This document shows positions 43,108-52,050 of a stretch of DNA of 57,824 bases, piece by piece. This DNA comes from Bacteroidota bacterium. GTDB taxonomy: Bacteria; Bacteroidota; Ignavibacteria; Ignavibacteriales; Ignavibacteriaceae. The stretch covers positions 1-57,824 of the forward strand of contig JAKAJV010000128.1 in the NCBI GenBank assembly GCA_021813585.1. The letters are read 5' to 3'. Below the pieces are notes generated by a model, which saw nothing but the letters and a program-made list of their open reading frames with translations, made no database searches and was not told where the DNA came from. Numbering within the stretch: the first letter of the stretch is position 1; each line of letters opens with the position of its first letter. The position numbers and the translations under genes are program-made.

Positions 43108-46100
43108 TCCTAACTAAATGCAAAACTAAGTCAATCGACCTGGATTTTATTATTTACGAAAAAATAAAGTCCGGGTTATTAAAAGAGCTGCTGCTTATTG
43201 TTCCCACCAATAGGAAGGTAAGACATTTTAAGAGGGAGATCGTTTCGCTTTCTCCTAACGGGACTTCCCACAAAATTAATTTGGAAACCATAGGCACTTA
43301 TTCCACCAACTTGTTTTTTGCCTGCAGCAAAAAAAACAGCAGAACTCTTAGCGAGGCTGCCTCGGCAGTGCTTTTAAAACAGAGCTTCCACGAAGTAAAG
43401 CTTAAATATTTTTCCGCTTACAACGGGGATATTCCGCACGGTACGCTTCAAAGGATTAACAGCGTTATCTCGGAATATAAAAGACACGGTATAAAGCCTG
43501 AAAATTTAAGACAGGAAGTACAGTCCCTAAGCCCTGCTGAAAAAGAAAAAGGAGAAGACATAGCAGCCATATACGAAAGCTACAACCAAAAGTGCGGGCA
43601 GCTTTTTGTAAGCGAGATAGGCGATATTTATGCAGTATTAAGTCAATTTGATAAGCAGAAATTCGATTCCGTGTTCAGACAGATTTACCCGGAAGTTAAA
43701 TTTGTAGTGGTTAACGGCTTTGATGAATTTACCTCTCCTGAAATTGAAATAATTAATACAACTGCCGGTCTTCCGGGAATCGATCTGTATCTGTCCTTCG
43801 ATTATTTTAATAATAATCCTTTGATATTTTCTCACCTTGAAAAATGCTACAATAAATTTATCGCCAAAGGATTTCAGCCTATTATAGACAATTCCCGGGG
43901 CACCTTAGCTGAATTCCAAAATGATGTAAGGGAAAAATTATTCGTAAGAAGAATTAATAATAAAATAGCCAGGTATGAAAATTCGATAACAAAGGTTACA
44001 GCCGCCGACAGGACGAAAGAGATTGAGCTTATTGCAAAAGAAATAAAAATCCTTTTAACCGATGTAAATGTGCAGCCCGATAAAATTTGCGTGGCTTTGA
44101 ATTTGATCCAAAATTATTCCCCTCTTGTTAGAGATATTTTCCCTCTGAACGGGATACCGTTTAACCTTACCGATAGAATTCATTTGAACTCATCGCCGCC
44201 GATAATAACTTTAATAAACTACCTCGAAGTGCTGGAGAACGATTTCTATTATAAAAATATTTTTAGGGCGCTCAGCTCCGGTTTCCTAAAGATCAACAAT
44301 ATCGAACCGTCGAACCTGCTAAAGGCTTCGGTTAAGCTTAAGATAATTTCGGGTTTCGATAACTGGACAAATAAACTTAACGGCGCAATTGAGCGCTTGT
44401 ACAACAGCAATGACGAGGAGAGCGCTGCATCGGCTGTTGAAATTGAGAGTTACAAAAGAGCGCTAAGGGACATTACTGCCCTTCATCAACAGCTAATGCC
44501 GTTTAAGAAATCTATGAGCATTGAAGAGTTTCGGGAGAAATTTTTTAATTTTATATATGCAGCGGATATCCCCACCAGACTTGTGAACTATGCCGGTGAA
44601 TCGACGGAAGAAAACATCAAGGCATTATCATCGTTCGTCGGTTTGGTTGAAGAGCTGCTGGAATTGTTTATACTTGAATACGGGGCCGGTAAAAAGTTTC
44701 CGCTGTCTTTTTTCCTAAATAATTTTCGCACTGCCGTATCCTCCTCCAGGTTCAACATTAAAGAGAAGCCCGGCTACGGCGTGCTTGTTACCACCTTGAA
44801 CGAAATACGCGGGCTTAAATTTGATTACCTGTTTATTTCCGGTCTGTGCGACGGCGATTTTCCCACTTATTATTCGCCGGAAATTTTCTTCTCTGGTTCT
44901 TACGTTAAAAGCGAATTGAACCACCAGACCGAAGAGCGGTATCATCTTTACCAATCGCTGTGCACCTGGGAAAAACATTTATACTTAACTGTGCCTAAGC
45001 ATGAGGAAAGGAAAGAACTGGTCGAATCTAGTTTCCTGAACGAATTTACAAATTTGTTTTTAGTTAAGGCAAAAGATCAAAATGTATATTCCAAATACGT
45101 ATCCAACCATGAGGAGCTTCTTAAATTCATCGGGAAAAATCTGACCGGATTACAGAGTATAAACTTTGCCGGCACAAAAACGGAGATTAACATAGAGGAC
45201 TTAAAACATTCCGTAGAAGTGAACGACTTAAGAATAAAGACTCCCTTCGCCGATTCAGAATTTACGGGATTTATTAAGAACGCCGTCTCTCCCGAAGCAA
45301 AAAAAAGTCTAGCCGACTTCAGTGATAAACAATTCTCTATTACCCAGCTAGAAACTTACGCCAAATGTCCTTATAAATATTTTGCTGAAAGAATACTTAA
45401 CCTTGAGCCCGTCAAAGAGCCCACCGAGGAGGTTGAGGCGCTGGAAATGGGCAGCCTGCTTCACAATATCCTTTTTAAATTTTATAAGGAAATAAGCAGC
45501 AGGGGAATAGTGCTGAGCAAAGCAGCAGGCGAGCAGTTCGCTTTCGCCGAAGATCTTATCTTCGGCATTGCACAGAAAGAAATTGAAAACGTCGATTTTA
45601 ATTCTCCCTTAACTTTCTACGAGAAAGAAAAAATTTTTGGCATAAACGGCGTAAGGAAGAATTCGATATTGTATAAATTTCTTGTTGAAGAGACCCAAAA
45701 CGAAAGCGGGTATTTGCCCGTTTATTTTGAATACGGATTCGGAAATATAAACGATGATAACAAAGAACACGCCGACGTTAGGAACCTAAAAGCCGGCCAG
45801 GTATACGTGCGCGGTAAAATTGATAGAATAGATTTGAATGATAAAAAAGAAACTTTCAAAGTAATCGACTATAAGCTTTCGGGCAGCCAGCCTAATAGAA
45901 CGGATCTTACAAGCGGATTGTCCCTCCAGCTTCCGCTTTATCTTTACGCGGCTAAAGAAATGATAAAGACCCAGTTGATGAAAAATTATTCGCCGGCTGC
46001 GGCGGAAATTTATTCGCTTAAATTTGATGAAAAGAATTTCGGCCCGCACCCGGTTAGTCAATTCAAAGTACACACCGGCGCTCCGGAAGAAAAAATTATT

Positions 46101-46265
46101 GAGTACAACCAGGAGCTTATTTCAATCTGCCTGGAGATGATAGAGAAATATGTTAAGTCTATTTCTGAAGGTAAGTTTAATTTATCCACTTTAAAAGATA
46201 GGGAAAGCAAAGTATGCAGGTTCTGCGGATTTCGCTCAATTTGCAGAATCCGGGAGACAGAGTGA
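43104..46265 (+). CDS. AddB-like PD-(D/E)XK nuclease with Fe-S cysteines
   Basis: 1053 residues, resembling the AddB subunit of AddAB helicase-nucleases that process DNA ends for recombination. The C-terminal nuclease has V-R-G-K-I-D-R-I-D (about 909-917) and V-I-D-Y-K-L-S (about 929-935) as the D...DxK core. A Cys in Y-A-K-C-P-Y-K-Y-F (about 752-760) together with C-R-F-C-G-F-R-S-I-C (about 1038-1047) would hold the iron-sulphur cluster typical of AddB. The N-terminal nucleotide-binding position reads V-P-T-N-R-K-V-R, so Walker A is absent. No AddA helicase gene is adjacent, unlike the usual arrangement. It overlaps the CYTH gene by ATGA. Confidence 0.85.
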   Translation: MILTKCKTKSIDLDFIIYEKIKSGLLKELLLIVPTNRKVRHFKREIVSLSPNGTSHKINLETIGTYSTNLFFACSKKNSRTLSEAASAVLLKQSFHEVKLKYFSAYNGDIPHGTLQRINSVISEYKRHGIKPENLRQEVQSLSPAEKEKGEDIAAIYESYNQKCGQLFVSEIGDIYAVLSQFDKQKFDSVFRQIYPEVKFVVVNGFDEFTSPEIEIINTTAGLPGIDLYLSFDYFNNNPLIFSHLEKCYNKFIAKGFQPIIDNSRGTLAEFQNDVREKLFVRRINNKIARYENSITKVTAADRTKEIELIAKEIKILLTDVNVQPDKICVALNLIQNYSPLVRDIFPLNGIPFNLTDRIHLNSSPPIITLINYLEVLENDFYYKNIFRALSSGFLKINNIEPSNLLKASVKLKIISGFDNWTNKLNGAIERLYNSNDEESAASAVEIESYKRALRDITALHQQLMPFKKSMSIEEFREKFFNFIYAADIPTRLVNYAGESTEENIKALSSFVGLVEELLELFILEYGAGKKFPLSFFLNNFRTAVSSSRFNIKEKPGYGVLVTTLNEIRGLKFDYLFISGLCDGDFPTYYSPEIFFSGSYVKSELNHQTEERYHLYQSLCTWEKHLYLTVPKHEERKELVESSFLNEFTNLFLVKAKDQNVYSKYVSNHEELLKFIGKNLTGLQSINFAGTKTEINIEDLKHSVEVNDLRIKTPFADSEFTGFIKNAVSPEAKKSLADFSDKQFSITQLETYAKCPYKYFAERILNLEPVKEPTEEVEALEMGSLLHNILFKFYKEISSRGIVLSKAAGEQFAFAEDLIFGIAQKEIENVDFNSPLTFYEKEKIFGINGVRKNSILYKFLVEETQNESGYLPVYFEYGFGNINDDNKEHADVRNLKAGQVYVRGKIDRIDLNDKKETFKVIDYKLSGSQPNRTDLTSGLSLQLPLYLYAAKEMIKTQLMKNYSPAAAEIYSLKFDEKNFGPHPVSQFKVHTGAPEEKIIEYNQELISICLEMIEKYVKSISEGKFNLSTLKDRESKVCRFCGFRSICRIRETE

Positions 46266-46377
46266 ATTTTATGTGAATAGATCGTGCAAAAAAAATCGTG
46301 AATAATGGAATTGTGTTTTAAATCTAAGTTAATTTATTTAGTTCGCTGTTGTTTAACATGGTAGGAATATTTTTTAG

Positions 46378-48348
46378 ATGAAGACGCTGCTTATCTCTTT
46401 AATTATTTTTATTTCGGTATCGGCTTTCGCGCAAGAAAATTTCAAATATATAGTCAATTCTGAAAAGAAGCAGTTTATGGACAATATGCGGCTGAACAAA
46501 ATCGAATACCCCGGTGACTCCAGTATAGACGTTACATATTATAAGCTCAACCTAACTATTACTTATGTGCCGAATTATCTGCGGGGGATTGTAACGGTTA
46601 ATGCTAAAAGCAGCACCCAATCGCTAACTAATTTTTTTCTCGATCTGGTAGATTCACTTAGCGTTGATTCTGTTTCGTTAAACGGTAAGCTGCTTAAGTT
46701 TACGCATAAGAATGATAAACTGAATATAACTCTCGATAAGCCATATAACTCCGGCGATTCTTTTTCGGTTAAAGTTTATTATCAGGGTGTTCCGGTCTCT
46801 GGCGGGTTTGGCAGTTTTGTATTCGGCTCTCATGCAGGGCAGCCCGCAATATGGTCTTTAAGCGAGCCCTACGGAGCGAGTGATTGGTGGCCGTGCAAAG
46901 ATACTCCCGCCGATAAAGCCGATTCTTCAGATGTATGGATAACCTGCGATTCAAGCTTAACAGCCGTTTCCAACGGAACTCTTGAAGACGTTGTTAATAA
47001 CGGGAACGGAACAAAAACTTATATGTGGAAAAATTCATATCCCATTGCCCAGTACCTTATTTCCGTTGCCATTGCCGATTATGTTCAGTATACAACCTAC
47101 TTCCATTATGCCGCATCCGACTCGATGCCCGTTGAAAATTTTATTTACCCGGAAACATTCAGCTCGGTTAAAGATTACCTGGATAAAACAACAACCATGC
47201 TGGAGGTCTTTACTCAAAAGTACGGGCCGTATCCGTTCCTCAGGGAAAAGTACGGCCAGGTTCAGTTCGGCTGGGGCGGCGGAATGGAACATCAGACAAT
47301 TACTTCGCTCGGCGCCTTCGGTGAAGACATCCAGGCACACGAGCTCGCGCATCAATGGTATGGCGATAAAATTACATGCAAGGACTGGCAGGACATCTGG
47401 CTGAACGAAGGCTTTGCAACATATTCCGAAGCGGTTTACTTTGAAGCAACCGAGGGAGAAAATACCTACCGCTCTATGATCCAGCAGGACATGCAGGCAG
47501 CAAAGAACGCCAGCGGTTCCGTTTACGTACAGAATATTTCTTCGGTTAACAGTATTTTTAATTATAAAAGAACATATGCCAAAGGCGCCGTTGTTCTGTA
47601 TATGCTTAGGGGAATTGTCGGCGATTCTGCTTTCTTTGATATCATGAGAACTTACGCCGCCGATCCGAAGGTTGCTTACGGGGTTGCCACCACCGCTGAT
47701 TTTGAAGCCGATGCCGAAAAAGTCTACGGCCAAAGTCTTAAGTATTTTTTTGATGAATGGATTTACGGGGAAAATTATCCTCACTATAATGTAAGCTGGA
47801 ATTATTCTCCGGCAGGCGGCGGAAATTATAATATCAACCTGAATGTTTCTCAAACGCCGAATACAAATCCTGTCTTCTTTACAATGCCGATTAAGATTAA
47901 CATATCAACCTCCGTAGGCGATACAACGGTAACGGTTTTTAATAATCTTCAGTCCCAGCAATTCATTATTACCGTAAAGGGAAATCCGAATGATTTAACA
48001 TTTGACCCGGACAACCAGATATTGAAGGGAATTAGCATTACCGATACTATAGACCCTACAAAGCCGAAGACGTTCTACCTGGAACAAAATTATCCTAATC
48101 CGTTTAACCCGGTAACTAAAATAAAATATACAATACCGGTTGTAAGAAACGGCTTTGTGCCGGTTAAACTAGTAGTTTACGACCTTCTGGGCAGAGAGAT
48201 CGCTACTCTCGTCAATGCCCGCCAGCCTTCCGGAACTTACGAGGTTTCATTCCCACTAAACAGCAGCAGCCTTAACAGCGGCGTTTACTTTTACAGCCTT
48301 TCCGCCGGCAGCTACTTCGCTGCTAAAAAGATGATCCTGCTTAAATGA
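46378..48348 (+). CDS. M1-family aminopeptidase with type IX sorting domain
   Basis: 656 residues with a signal peptide (KTLLISLIIFISVSAFAQ). The gluzincin active site is complete: substrate motif G-W-G-G-G-M-E-H (GAMEN-like, about 300-307), zinc motif H321-E-L-A-H325 and the third ligand E344 in W-L-N-E-G-F-A. The protein ends with a T9SS type-A sorting domain (L-E-Q-N-Y-P-N-P-F-N-P-V-T, about 563-656), so the enzyme should be displayed outside. It would release N-terminal amino acids from peptides. It begins 112 bp after the AddB-like gene and probably has its own promoter. Confidence 0.93.
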   Translation: MKTLLISLIIFISVSAFAQENFKYIVNSEKKQFMDNMRLNKIEYPGDSSIDVTYYKLNLTITYVPNYLRGIVTVNAKSSTQSLTNFFLDLVDSLSVDSVSLNGKLLKFTHKNDKLNITLDKPYNSGDSFSVKVYYQGVPVSGGFGSFVFGSHAGQPAIWSLSEPYGASDWWPCKDTPADKADSSDVWITCDSSLTAVSNGTLEDVVNNGNGTKTYMWKNSYPIAQYLISVAIADYVQYTTYFHYAASDSMPVENFIYPETFSSVKDYLDKTTTMLEVFTQKYGPYPFLREKYGQVQFGWGGGMEHQTITSLGAFGEDIQAHELAHQWYGDKITCKDWQDIWLNEGFATYSEAVYFEATEGENTYRSMIQQDMQAAKNASGSVYVQNISSVNSIFNYKRTYAKGAVVLYMLRGIVGDSAFFDIMRTYAADPKVAYGVATTADFEADAEKVYGQSLKYFFDEWIYGENYPHYNVSWNYSPAGGGNYNINLNVSQTPNTNPVFFTMPIKINISTSVGDTTVTVFNNLQSQQFIITVKGNPNDLTFDPDNQILKGISITDTIDPTKPKTFYLEQNYPNPFNPVTKIKYTIPVVRNGFVPVKLVVYDLLGREIATLVNARQPSGTYEVSFPLNSSSLNSGVYFYSLSAGSYFAAKKMILLK

Positions 48349-48455
48349 TTTACCTGCCCGCCCTGTCCCTTTTTAGGTCTACTGGTGCGCATTAGCGTTA
48401 CTACCATGCCGGTAAATTTTTTATAGCTATATTTGCCAGGCAAAAAATTTGGACT

Positions 48456-49697
48456 ATGGATTATAATTTAAACAGCTCGGATGCGTACGCTTCTTTAAAG
48501 ATAAAAGATTTCCAGTGGTTCGTCACTGCAAGATTCCTGCTTACCTTCGGCATACAGATGCAGTCTGTAATTGTCGGCTGGCAGGTATACCAGCTTACGC
48601 ACAGTGCTCTTTCGTTGGGATTAATCGGGCTTTCCGAGGCAATTCCTTTTTTCAGCGTTACCTTATTTGCCGGGCATATAGCCGATATCGTCAGCAGGAA
48701 AAAAATTATACTTGTCTCAAACCTGGTTTACTTAATCTGCGCTGTAGCTCTGCTGCTTATCTCAACAAAGTTCAATTTTATCTTAACCGAGCACGGTGTT
48801 TTTCCAATCTACGTTATAATATTCACAACAGGTCTGGCACGCGGAGTCATATCGCCTGCAACCTCAGCATACGCAGCACAGCTGGTGCCGCGCGAGCTTT
48901 TCGGCAACGCATCAACCTGGAACAGCCTGGCCTGGCAGACTGCAGAGGTAACCGGCCCGGCAGCCGGAGGATTAATTTACGGCTTTTACGGTATCGGTTA
49001 TGCATATCTGCTTGTAATTATAATGAGCGCAGCCGGCTTTACGTTTTTCACGCTTGTTTCTCCCAAGCCTTTACCCGAAAGGAAAGTGAAAGAGTCGATC
49101 CGCGCGAGCCTATCTCAAGGCCTTAGGTTTGTATTTAACGAGCAGATTATACTCAGCGCTATTACACTAGATATGTTCGCCGTATTTTTCGGCGGAGCTG
49201 TTTCCGTGCTGCCCATATTTGCCGACCGCGTTTTACACATCGGCGCAAAAGGCCTGGGATTTTTAAGAGCCGCTCCGGCCGTAGGCGAAATAATTATGTC
49301 GATTGTTCAGGCGCATTACCCGCCATTTAAAAATGCCGGGCGAAATCTTTTATTCTGCGTTTTCGGCTTCGGACTTTCGATGATCTGTTTCGCACTGTCA
49401 AAAAACTTTTACCTTTCCATATTCCTTCTTCTGCTAAGCGGACTGTTTGACAATGTAAGTGTAGTTATCCGCGCAACAATTATGCAGCTGTTTACTCCGG
49501 ATGAAATGCGCGGACGAGTATCGGCCGTTAACGGAATTTTTATCGGCTCATCAAACGAGCTCGGCTCTTTTGAGTCCGGCCTTGCCGCTACCATTATGGG
49601 CTTAATACCATCCGTAATTTTCGGCGGAAGCATGACTTTGATAGTAGTAGCGGCGATTAGAATATTCGCACCGAAGCTAAAAAATCTGAAGATGTAA
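48456..49697 (+). CDS. Major facilitator superfamily transporter (MFS_3/EntS-like)
   Basis: 413 residues with about twelve hydrophobic segments. The loop between helices 2 and 3 has G-H-I-A-D-I-V-S-R-K-K-I-I, the MFS signature, and a second R-G-R-V-S-A-V-N appears near helix 10. The arrangement fits the MFS_3 group (EntS-like exporters), but the substrate is unknown. TATATTTG at 48428-48435 is a perfect -7 element only 20 nt before the ATG, and no Shine-Dalgarno is seen, so the mRNA may be nearly leaderless. It is convergent with ahpD, with a 7-bp gap. Confidence 0.9.
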   Translation: MDYNLNSSDAYASLKIKDFQWFVTARFLLTFGIQMQSVIVGWQVYQLTHSALSLGLIGLSEAIPFFSVTLFAGHIADIVSRKKIILVSNLVYLICAVALLLISTKFNFILTEHGVFPIYVIIFTTGLARGVISPATSAYAAQLVPRELFGNASTWNSLAWQTAEVTGPAAGGLIYGFYGIGYAYLLVIIMSAAGFTFFTLVSPKPLPERKVKESIRASLSQGLRFVFNEQIILSAITLDMFAVFFGGAVSVLPIFADRVLHIGAKGLGFLRAAPAVGEIIMSIVQAHYPPFKNAGRNLLFCVFGFGLSMICFALSKNFYLSIFLLLLSGLFDNVSVVIRATIMQLFTPDEMRGRVSAVNGIFIGSSNELGSFESGLAATIMGLIPSVIFGGSMTLIVVAAIRIFAPKLKNLKM

Positions 49698-49704
49698 TTT
49701 CTCT

Positions 49705-50313
49705 TTAATTCAACGCAACGGATAATCCGCGTATTATGCTTGCAAGCCTAACGGCATCAAATATTCTCGCTTCAGATGAAGACTGATTTCCGTCGGACGC
49801 ACTTAATTTCCTCACCGATTCTTCATGGCTGTTAACACAAGATTGACAGCCGTTAACTGCGGAAACTGCCAGGCTGATCAGCTCGAACAGTTCCTTGCCT
49901 AAAACCGGGTTCATCATAATATTCATTTTAATACCGGCAGGCATTAACTGATAGCTCTCGGTTGTATCCCGTATAAAATGTTTGAATCTGTAGAACACGT
50001 TATTGATAGCTAGCTGCGATGCGCATCCCGTCGCCTCTGCCAGCTCGGCTGCCGTTGCCCCGTTCCGGGCCGCCAGCTGGCTGAATGCATCCCTAAGGAT
50101 TCCATTCTTTTCGTTTACGGCTACAGCCAAAGCAATTAGATATGCTTCCTTAATAGTTAAGTTTTCCGAGTTAAGAGTATTTTTAAGATTGATTCTCAGA
50201 TCTCTTAAGTATCTTGTTTCTCCTTCGGCCATCAAATTTAGATTAACGAAGTTTTCATTTTCATCTATATTTAGGTCTCTTAATAAATCAACCTTTGTTT
50301 CGTTAAACGACAT
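49705..50313 (-). CDS. ahpD: AhpD-like alkyl hydroperoxidase / carboxymuconolactone-decarboxylase fold
   Basis: 203 residues from the ATG at 50313, chosen because GGAG lies 9 nt upstream; the frame opens further upstream only at a TTG. The active-site motif G-C-Q-S-C-V-N-S-H (Cys-x-x-Cys then His three residues on) is the one described for Mycobacterium tuberculosis AhpD, where the thiol pair passes electrons from lipoamide to AhpC. It is the second gene behind ahpC on the minus strand (100-bp gap), which supports a working AhpC/AhpD pair. No ahpF is present. Confidence 0.9.
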   Translation of the reverse strand: MSFNETKVDLLRDLNIDENENFVNLNLMAEGETRYLRDLRINLKNTLNSENLTIKEAYLIALAVAVNEKNGILRDAFSQLAARNGATAAELAEATGCASQLAINNVFYRFKHFIRDTTESYQLMPAGIKMNIMMNPVLGKELFELISLAVSAVNGCQSCVNSHEESVRKLSASDGNQSSSEARIFDAVRLASIIRGLSVALN

Positions 50314-50413
50314 TATTTCTTTCTCCGTATTCCGATATTTTAATGCGCGAGTAAGATTACTCAATAAAAAAATTTATCCGGGGCAGCCTCGCTTAATATG
50401 CCTGTTAGCGGTA

Positions 50414-50968
50414 TTAAGCCACCTTCAAAGTTTCCTGGCCCTTTTCCCAATTGCACGGGCACAGTTCATCAGTCTGCAATGCATCGAGAACTCTCAATAC
50501 TTCCTTAACATTTCTGCCGACGCTTAGATCGTTGGCATTTACCCAGCGTATAATGCCGTCGGGATCGACTATATAAGTTACCCTGTATGCAACTTTCTCG
50601 TTAGCTTCCAGAATCCCGAGCGATTCGGCTAACGATTTTGAAGTATCCGCTATCAAGGGGAATTTTAAATTCTTCAAATCTTTATGGTCGTTCCTCCATG
50701 CCAAATGAACGAATTCGGAATCGGTGGATGCGCCGTATAATATTGCATCCCTGTCCCGGAACTCTTCATAGTTCTTATTGAACTCCGCTATCTCAGTCGG
50801 GCATACGAAAGTAAAATCTTTCGGGTACCAAAACATTACCATCCATTTGCCTTCTTTAATATGATCTTCCGAAGAAACTTCGGCGAACTCTTTTCCTTTT
50901 TCAATTGATACGTTTGCCAGCTTTTTAAATTCCGGGAACTTTGAACCAATAGATAATATACCGTTCAT
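50414..50968 (-). CDS. ahpC: Alkyl hydroperoxide reductase AhpC (typical 2-Cys peroxiredoxin)
   Basis: 184 residues. The peroxidatic Cys56 is in F-T-F-V-C-P-T-E-I-A-E-F. The C-terminus has C170 and C172 in L-C-P-C-N-W, i.e. three cysteines. The same three-Cys layout is known from the M. tuberculosis AhpC that is reduced by AhpD, and an ahpD gene lies just downstream. It destroys hydrogen peroxide and organic peroxides in the cytoplasm. Its promoter (TTTG - 20 nt - TAGATTTG) overlaps the OxyR-like operator at 51053-51094. Confidence 0.96.
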   Translation of the reverse strand: MNGILSIGSKFPEFKKLANVSIEKGKEFAEVSSEDHIKEGKWMVMFWYPKDFTFVCPTEIAEFNKNYEEFRDRDAILYGASTDSEFVHLAWRNDHKDLKNLKFPLIADTSKSLAESLGILEANEKVAYRVTYIVDPDGIIRWVNANDLSVGRNVKEVLRVLDALQTDELCPCNWEKGQETLKVA

Positions 50969-51024
50969 AAAAAGGTTTACCTTTCTTTACTGTTAGTTTT
51001 AATGAGTAATTTTTTTTGAGTCCA

Positions 51025-51056
51025 CAAATCTAAATGAATGACTTCAACTGTTCAAA
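51025..51056 (-). promoter_or_regulatory. Promoter of ahpC-ahpD
   Basis: On the minus strand TTTG (51056-51053), exactly 20 nt, TAGATTTG (51032-51025): a complete Bacteroidota-type promoter. The TTTG is part of the outer arm CTATTTG of the OxyR-like dyad. Confidence 0.75.
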
Positions 51057-51094
51057 TAGATTGTGTTTATGCTAACATAGAAATTATCTATTTG
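51053..51094. promoter_or_regulatory. OxyR-like operator between ahpC and the ferritin gene
   Basis: A dyad with perfect outer arms CAAATAG (51053-51059) and CTATTTG (51088-51094), and inner arms TATG (51068-51071) and CATA (51076-51079). Read as OxyR half-sites: ATAG-7 nt-TTAT-6 nt-ATAG-7 nt-CTAT. The known E. coli pattern is ATAG-7-CTAT-7-ATAG-7-CTAT. An oxyR gene lies 1 kb away. Confidence 0.7.
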
Positions 51095-51122
51095 AATTTT
51101 GTTTGCTTAAATAATAGCTTCT
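51091..51122 (+). promoter_or_regulatory. Probable promoter of the ferritin-like gene
   Basis: TTTG (51091-51094, from the other operator arm), 20 nt, TAGCTTCT (51115-51122), a partial match to TAnnTTTG. Confidence 0.45.
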
Positions 51123-51168
51123 TAACCAAATAATTTCCTTTCGTAAAAAAAATATAAGGAGCTTTCTT

Positions 51169-51735
51169 ATGGCACAAGTTGCAAGAAATATGGTTGCAAA
51201 GGCAGGGGTAGATGTTGACAAACTGGTAGACCTTTTAATTAAAAACGCGTCTGCCGAGTTAACCACGTATTATTATTACACTATTCTTAGGGTCAATCTA
51301 ATAGGTTTGGACGGGGAAGGCTTAAAAGCAATTACAGAAGATGCACGTATTGAAGACAGAAATCATTTTGAAGCTTTGGTACCTAGAATTTATGAGCTGG
51401 GCGGAGCGCTGCCAAGAGACATGGTTGATTTCCATAATATCTCCGCATGCCCGCCGGCTTATCTTCCGGATAATCCGCGCGATGTAAATGCAATGCTTAA
51501 GGTACTGGTAAATGCGGAAAGATGTGCGGTAGCAGGGTATTCGCAGATATGCAATATGACGGCGGGAAAAGATCACCGCACTTATGATTTGTCTCTGGCT
51601 ATTCTTCATGAAGAAGTAGAGCACGAAGCATGGTTCTCCGAGTTCCTGGGTGAAGGTCCTTCAGGTCACGGCGGCGTTAGGACGGAAGGGCATTCGCCGT
51701 ATGTAAGCCGTTTCCTTCCTAACGGCGGTAAGTAA
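51169..51735 (+). CDS. Dps-like (DPSL/thioferritin-type) ferritin protein
   Basis: 188 residues with a four-helix ferritin fold. Di-iron ligands are visible: E in N-A-S-A-E-L-T-T-Y-Y (about 30), I-E-D-R-N-H-F-E (about 62-69), E in V-N-A-E-R-C (about 117) and L-H-E-E-V-E-H-E (about 145-152). Cysteines at A-C-P-P, E-R-C and Q-I-C fit the Cys-containing DPSL group known from archaea and some bacteria, which stores iron and consumes peroxide. It diverges from ahpC across an OxyR-like site and has AAGGAG before its ATG. Assignment to DPSL rather than bacterioferritin is by motif only. Confidence 0.85.
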   Translation: MAQVARNMVAKAGVDVDKLVDLLIKNASAELTTYYYYTILRVNLIGLDGEGLKAITEDARIEDRNHFEALVPRIYELGGALPRDMVDFHNISACPPAYLPDNPRDVNAMLKVLVNAERCAVAGYSQICNMTAGKDHRTYDLSLAILHEEVEHEAWFSEFLGEGPSGHGGVRTEGHSPYVSRFLPNGGK

Positions 51736-51761
51736 GCTAAAATTAAAAATATTTTCCTCAG

Positions 51762-51797
51762 CCTTCGCGTTCTTAACCGGGCGCGAAGGTCTTTTAA
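51762..51797 (+). terminator. Rho-independent terminator of the ferritin gene
   Basis: Perfect 8-bp arms CCTTCGCG (51762-51769) and CGCGAAGG (51782-51789), followed by TCTTTT. Confidence 0.8.
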
Positions 51798-52050
51798 AAT
51801 ATTCCGCATTAATTACGAGAGAAGGATTCTAAAGCAACTAACCAACTGTTTTTAAATCTTCTTTTTTTAGCCGAAAATTTAACTAACCGGCTTGGGTAAA
51901 TAATTTTTATTCCCCCGTCTATTTAATTATATTTATACAGCAATCCCAATAAAACTATCTATTATTATAAAAACAGGTGCTGGATGCAGCTATACTATTT
52001 TTTATAATTTAAATTTTCTTTAAAGGCATATTCAGTTACAGTTAAATTTT
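51798..52050. other. Leader region of oxyR
   Basis: AT-rich non-coding stretch. CTAT occurs at 51955, 51959, 51990 and 51995, which might reflect OxyR autoregulation, but the spacing does not give a good operator. No clear promoter pair is seen. Confidence 0.3.

Noticed and set aside
47035-47853. 272-codon frame on the minus strand
   Set aside because: It lies wholly inside the M1 aminopeptidase gene, whose active-site motifs are intact; the shadow has no protein-like features.
48348-48420. Possible terminator after the M1 aminopeptidase gene
   Set aside because: ATTTACC and GGTAAAT followed by T could pair, but the loop exceeds 50 nt without a clear inner stem.
48515-49126. 203-codon plus-strand frame in another phase
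   Set aside because: It overlaps the MFS transporter and reads as Arg/Cys-rich noise.
51954-51998. Second OxyR operator before oxyR itself
   Set aside because: Several CTAT tetramers occur but no ATAG partners at 7-nt spacing.
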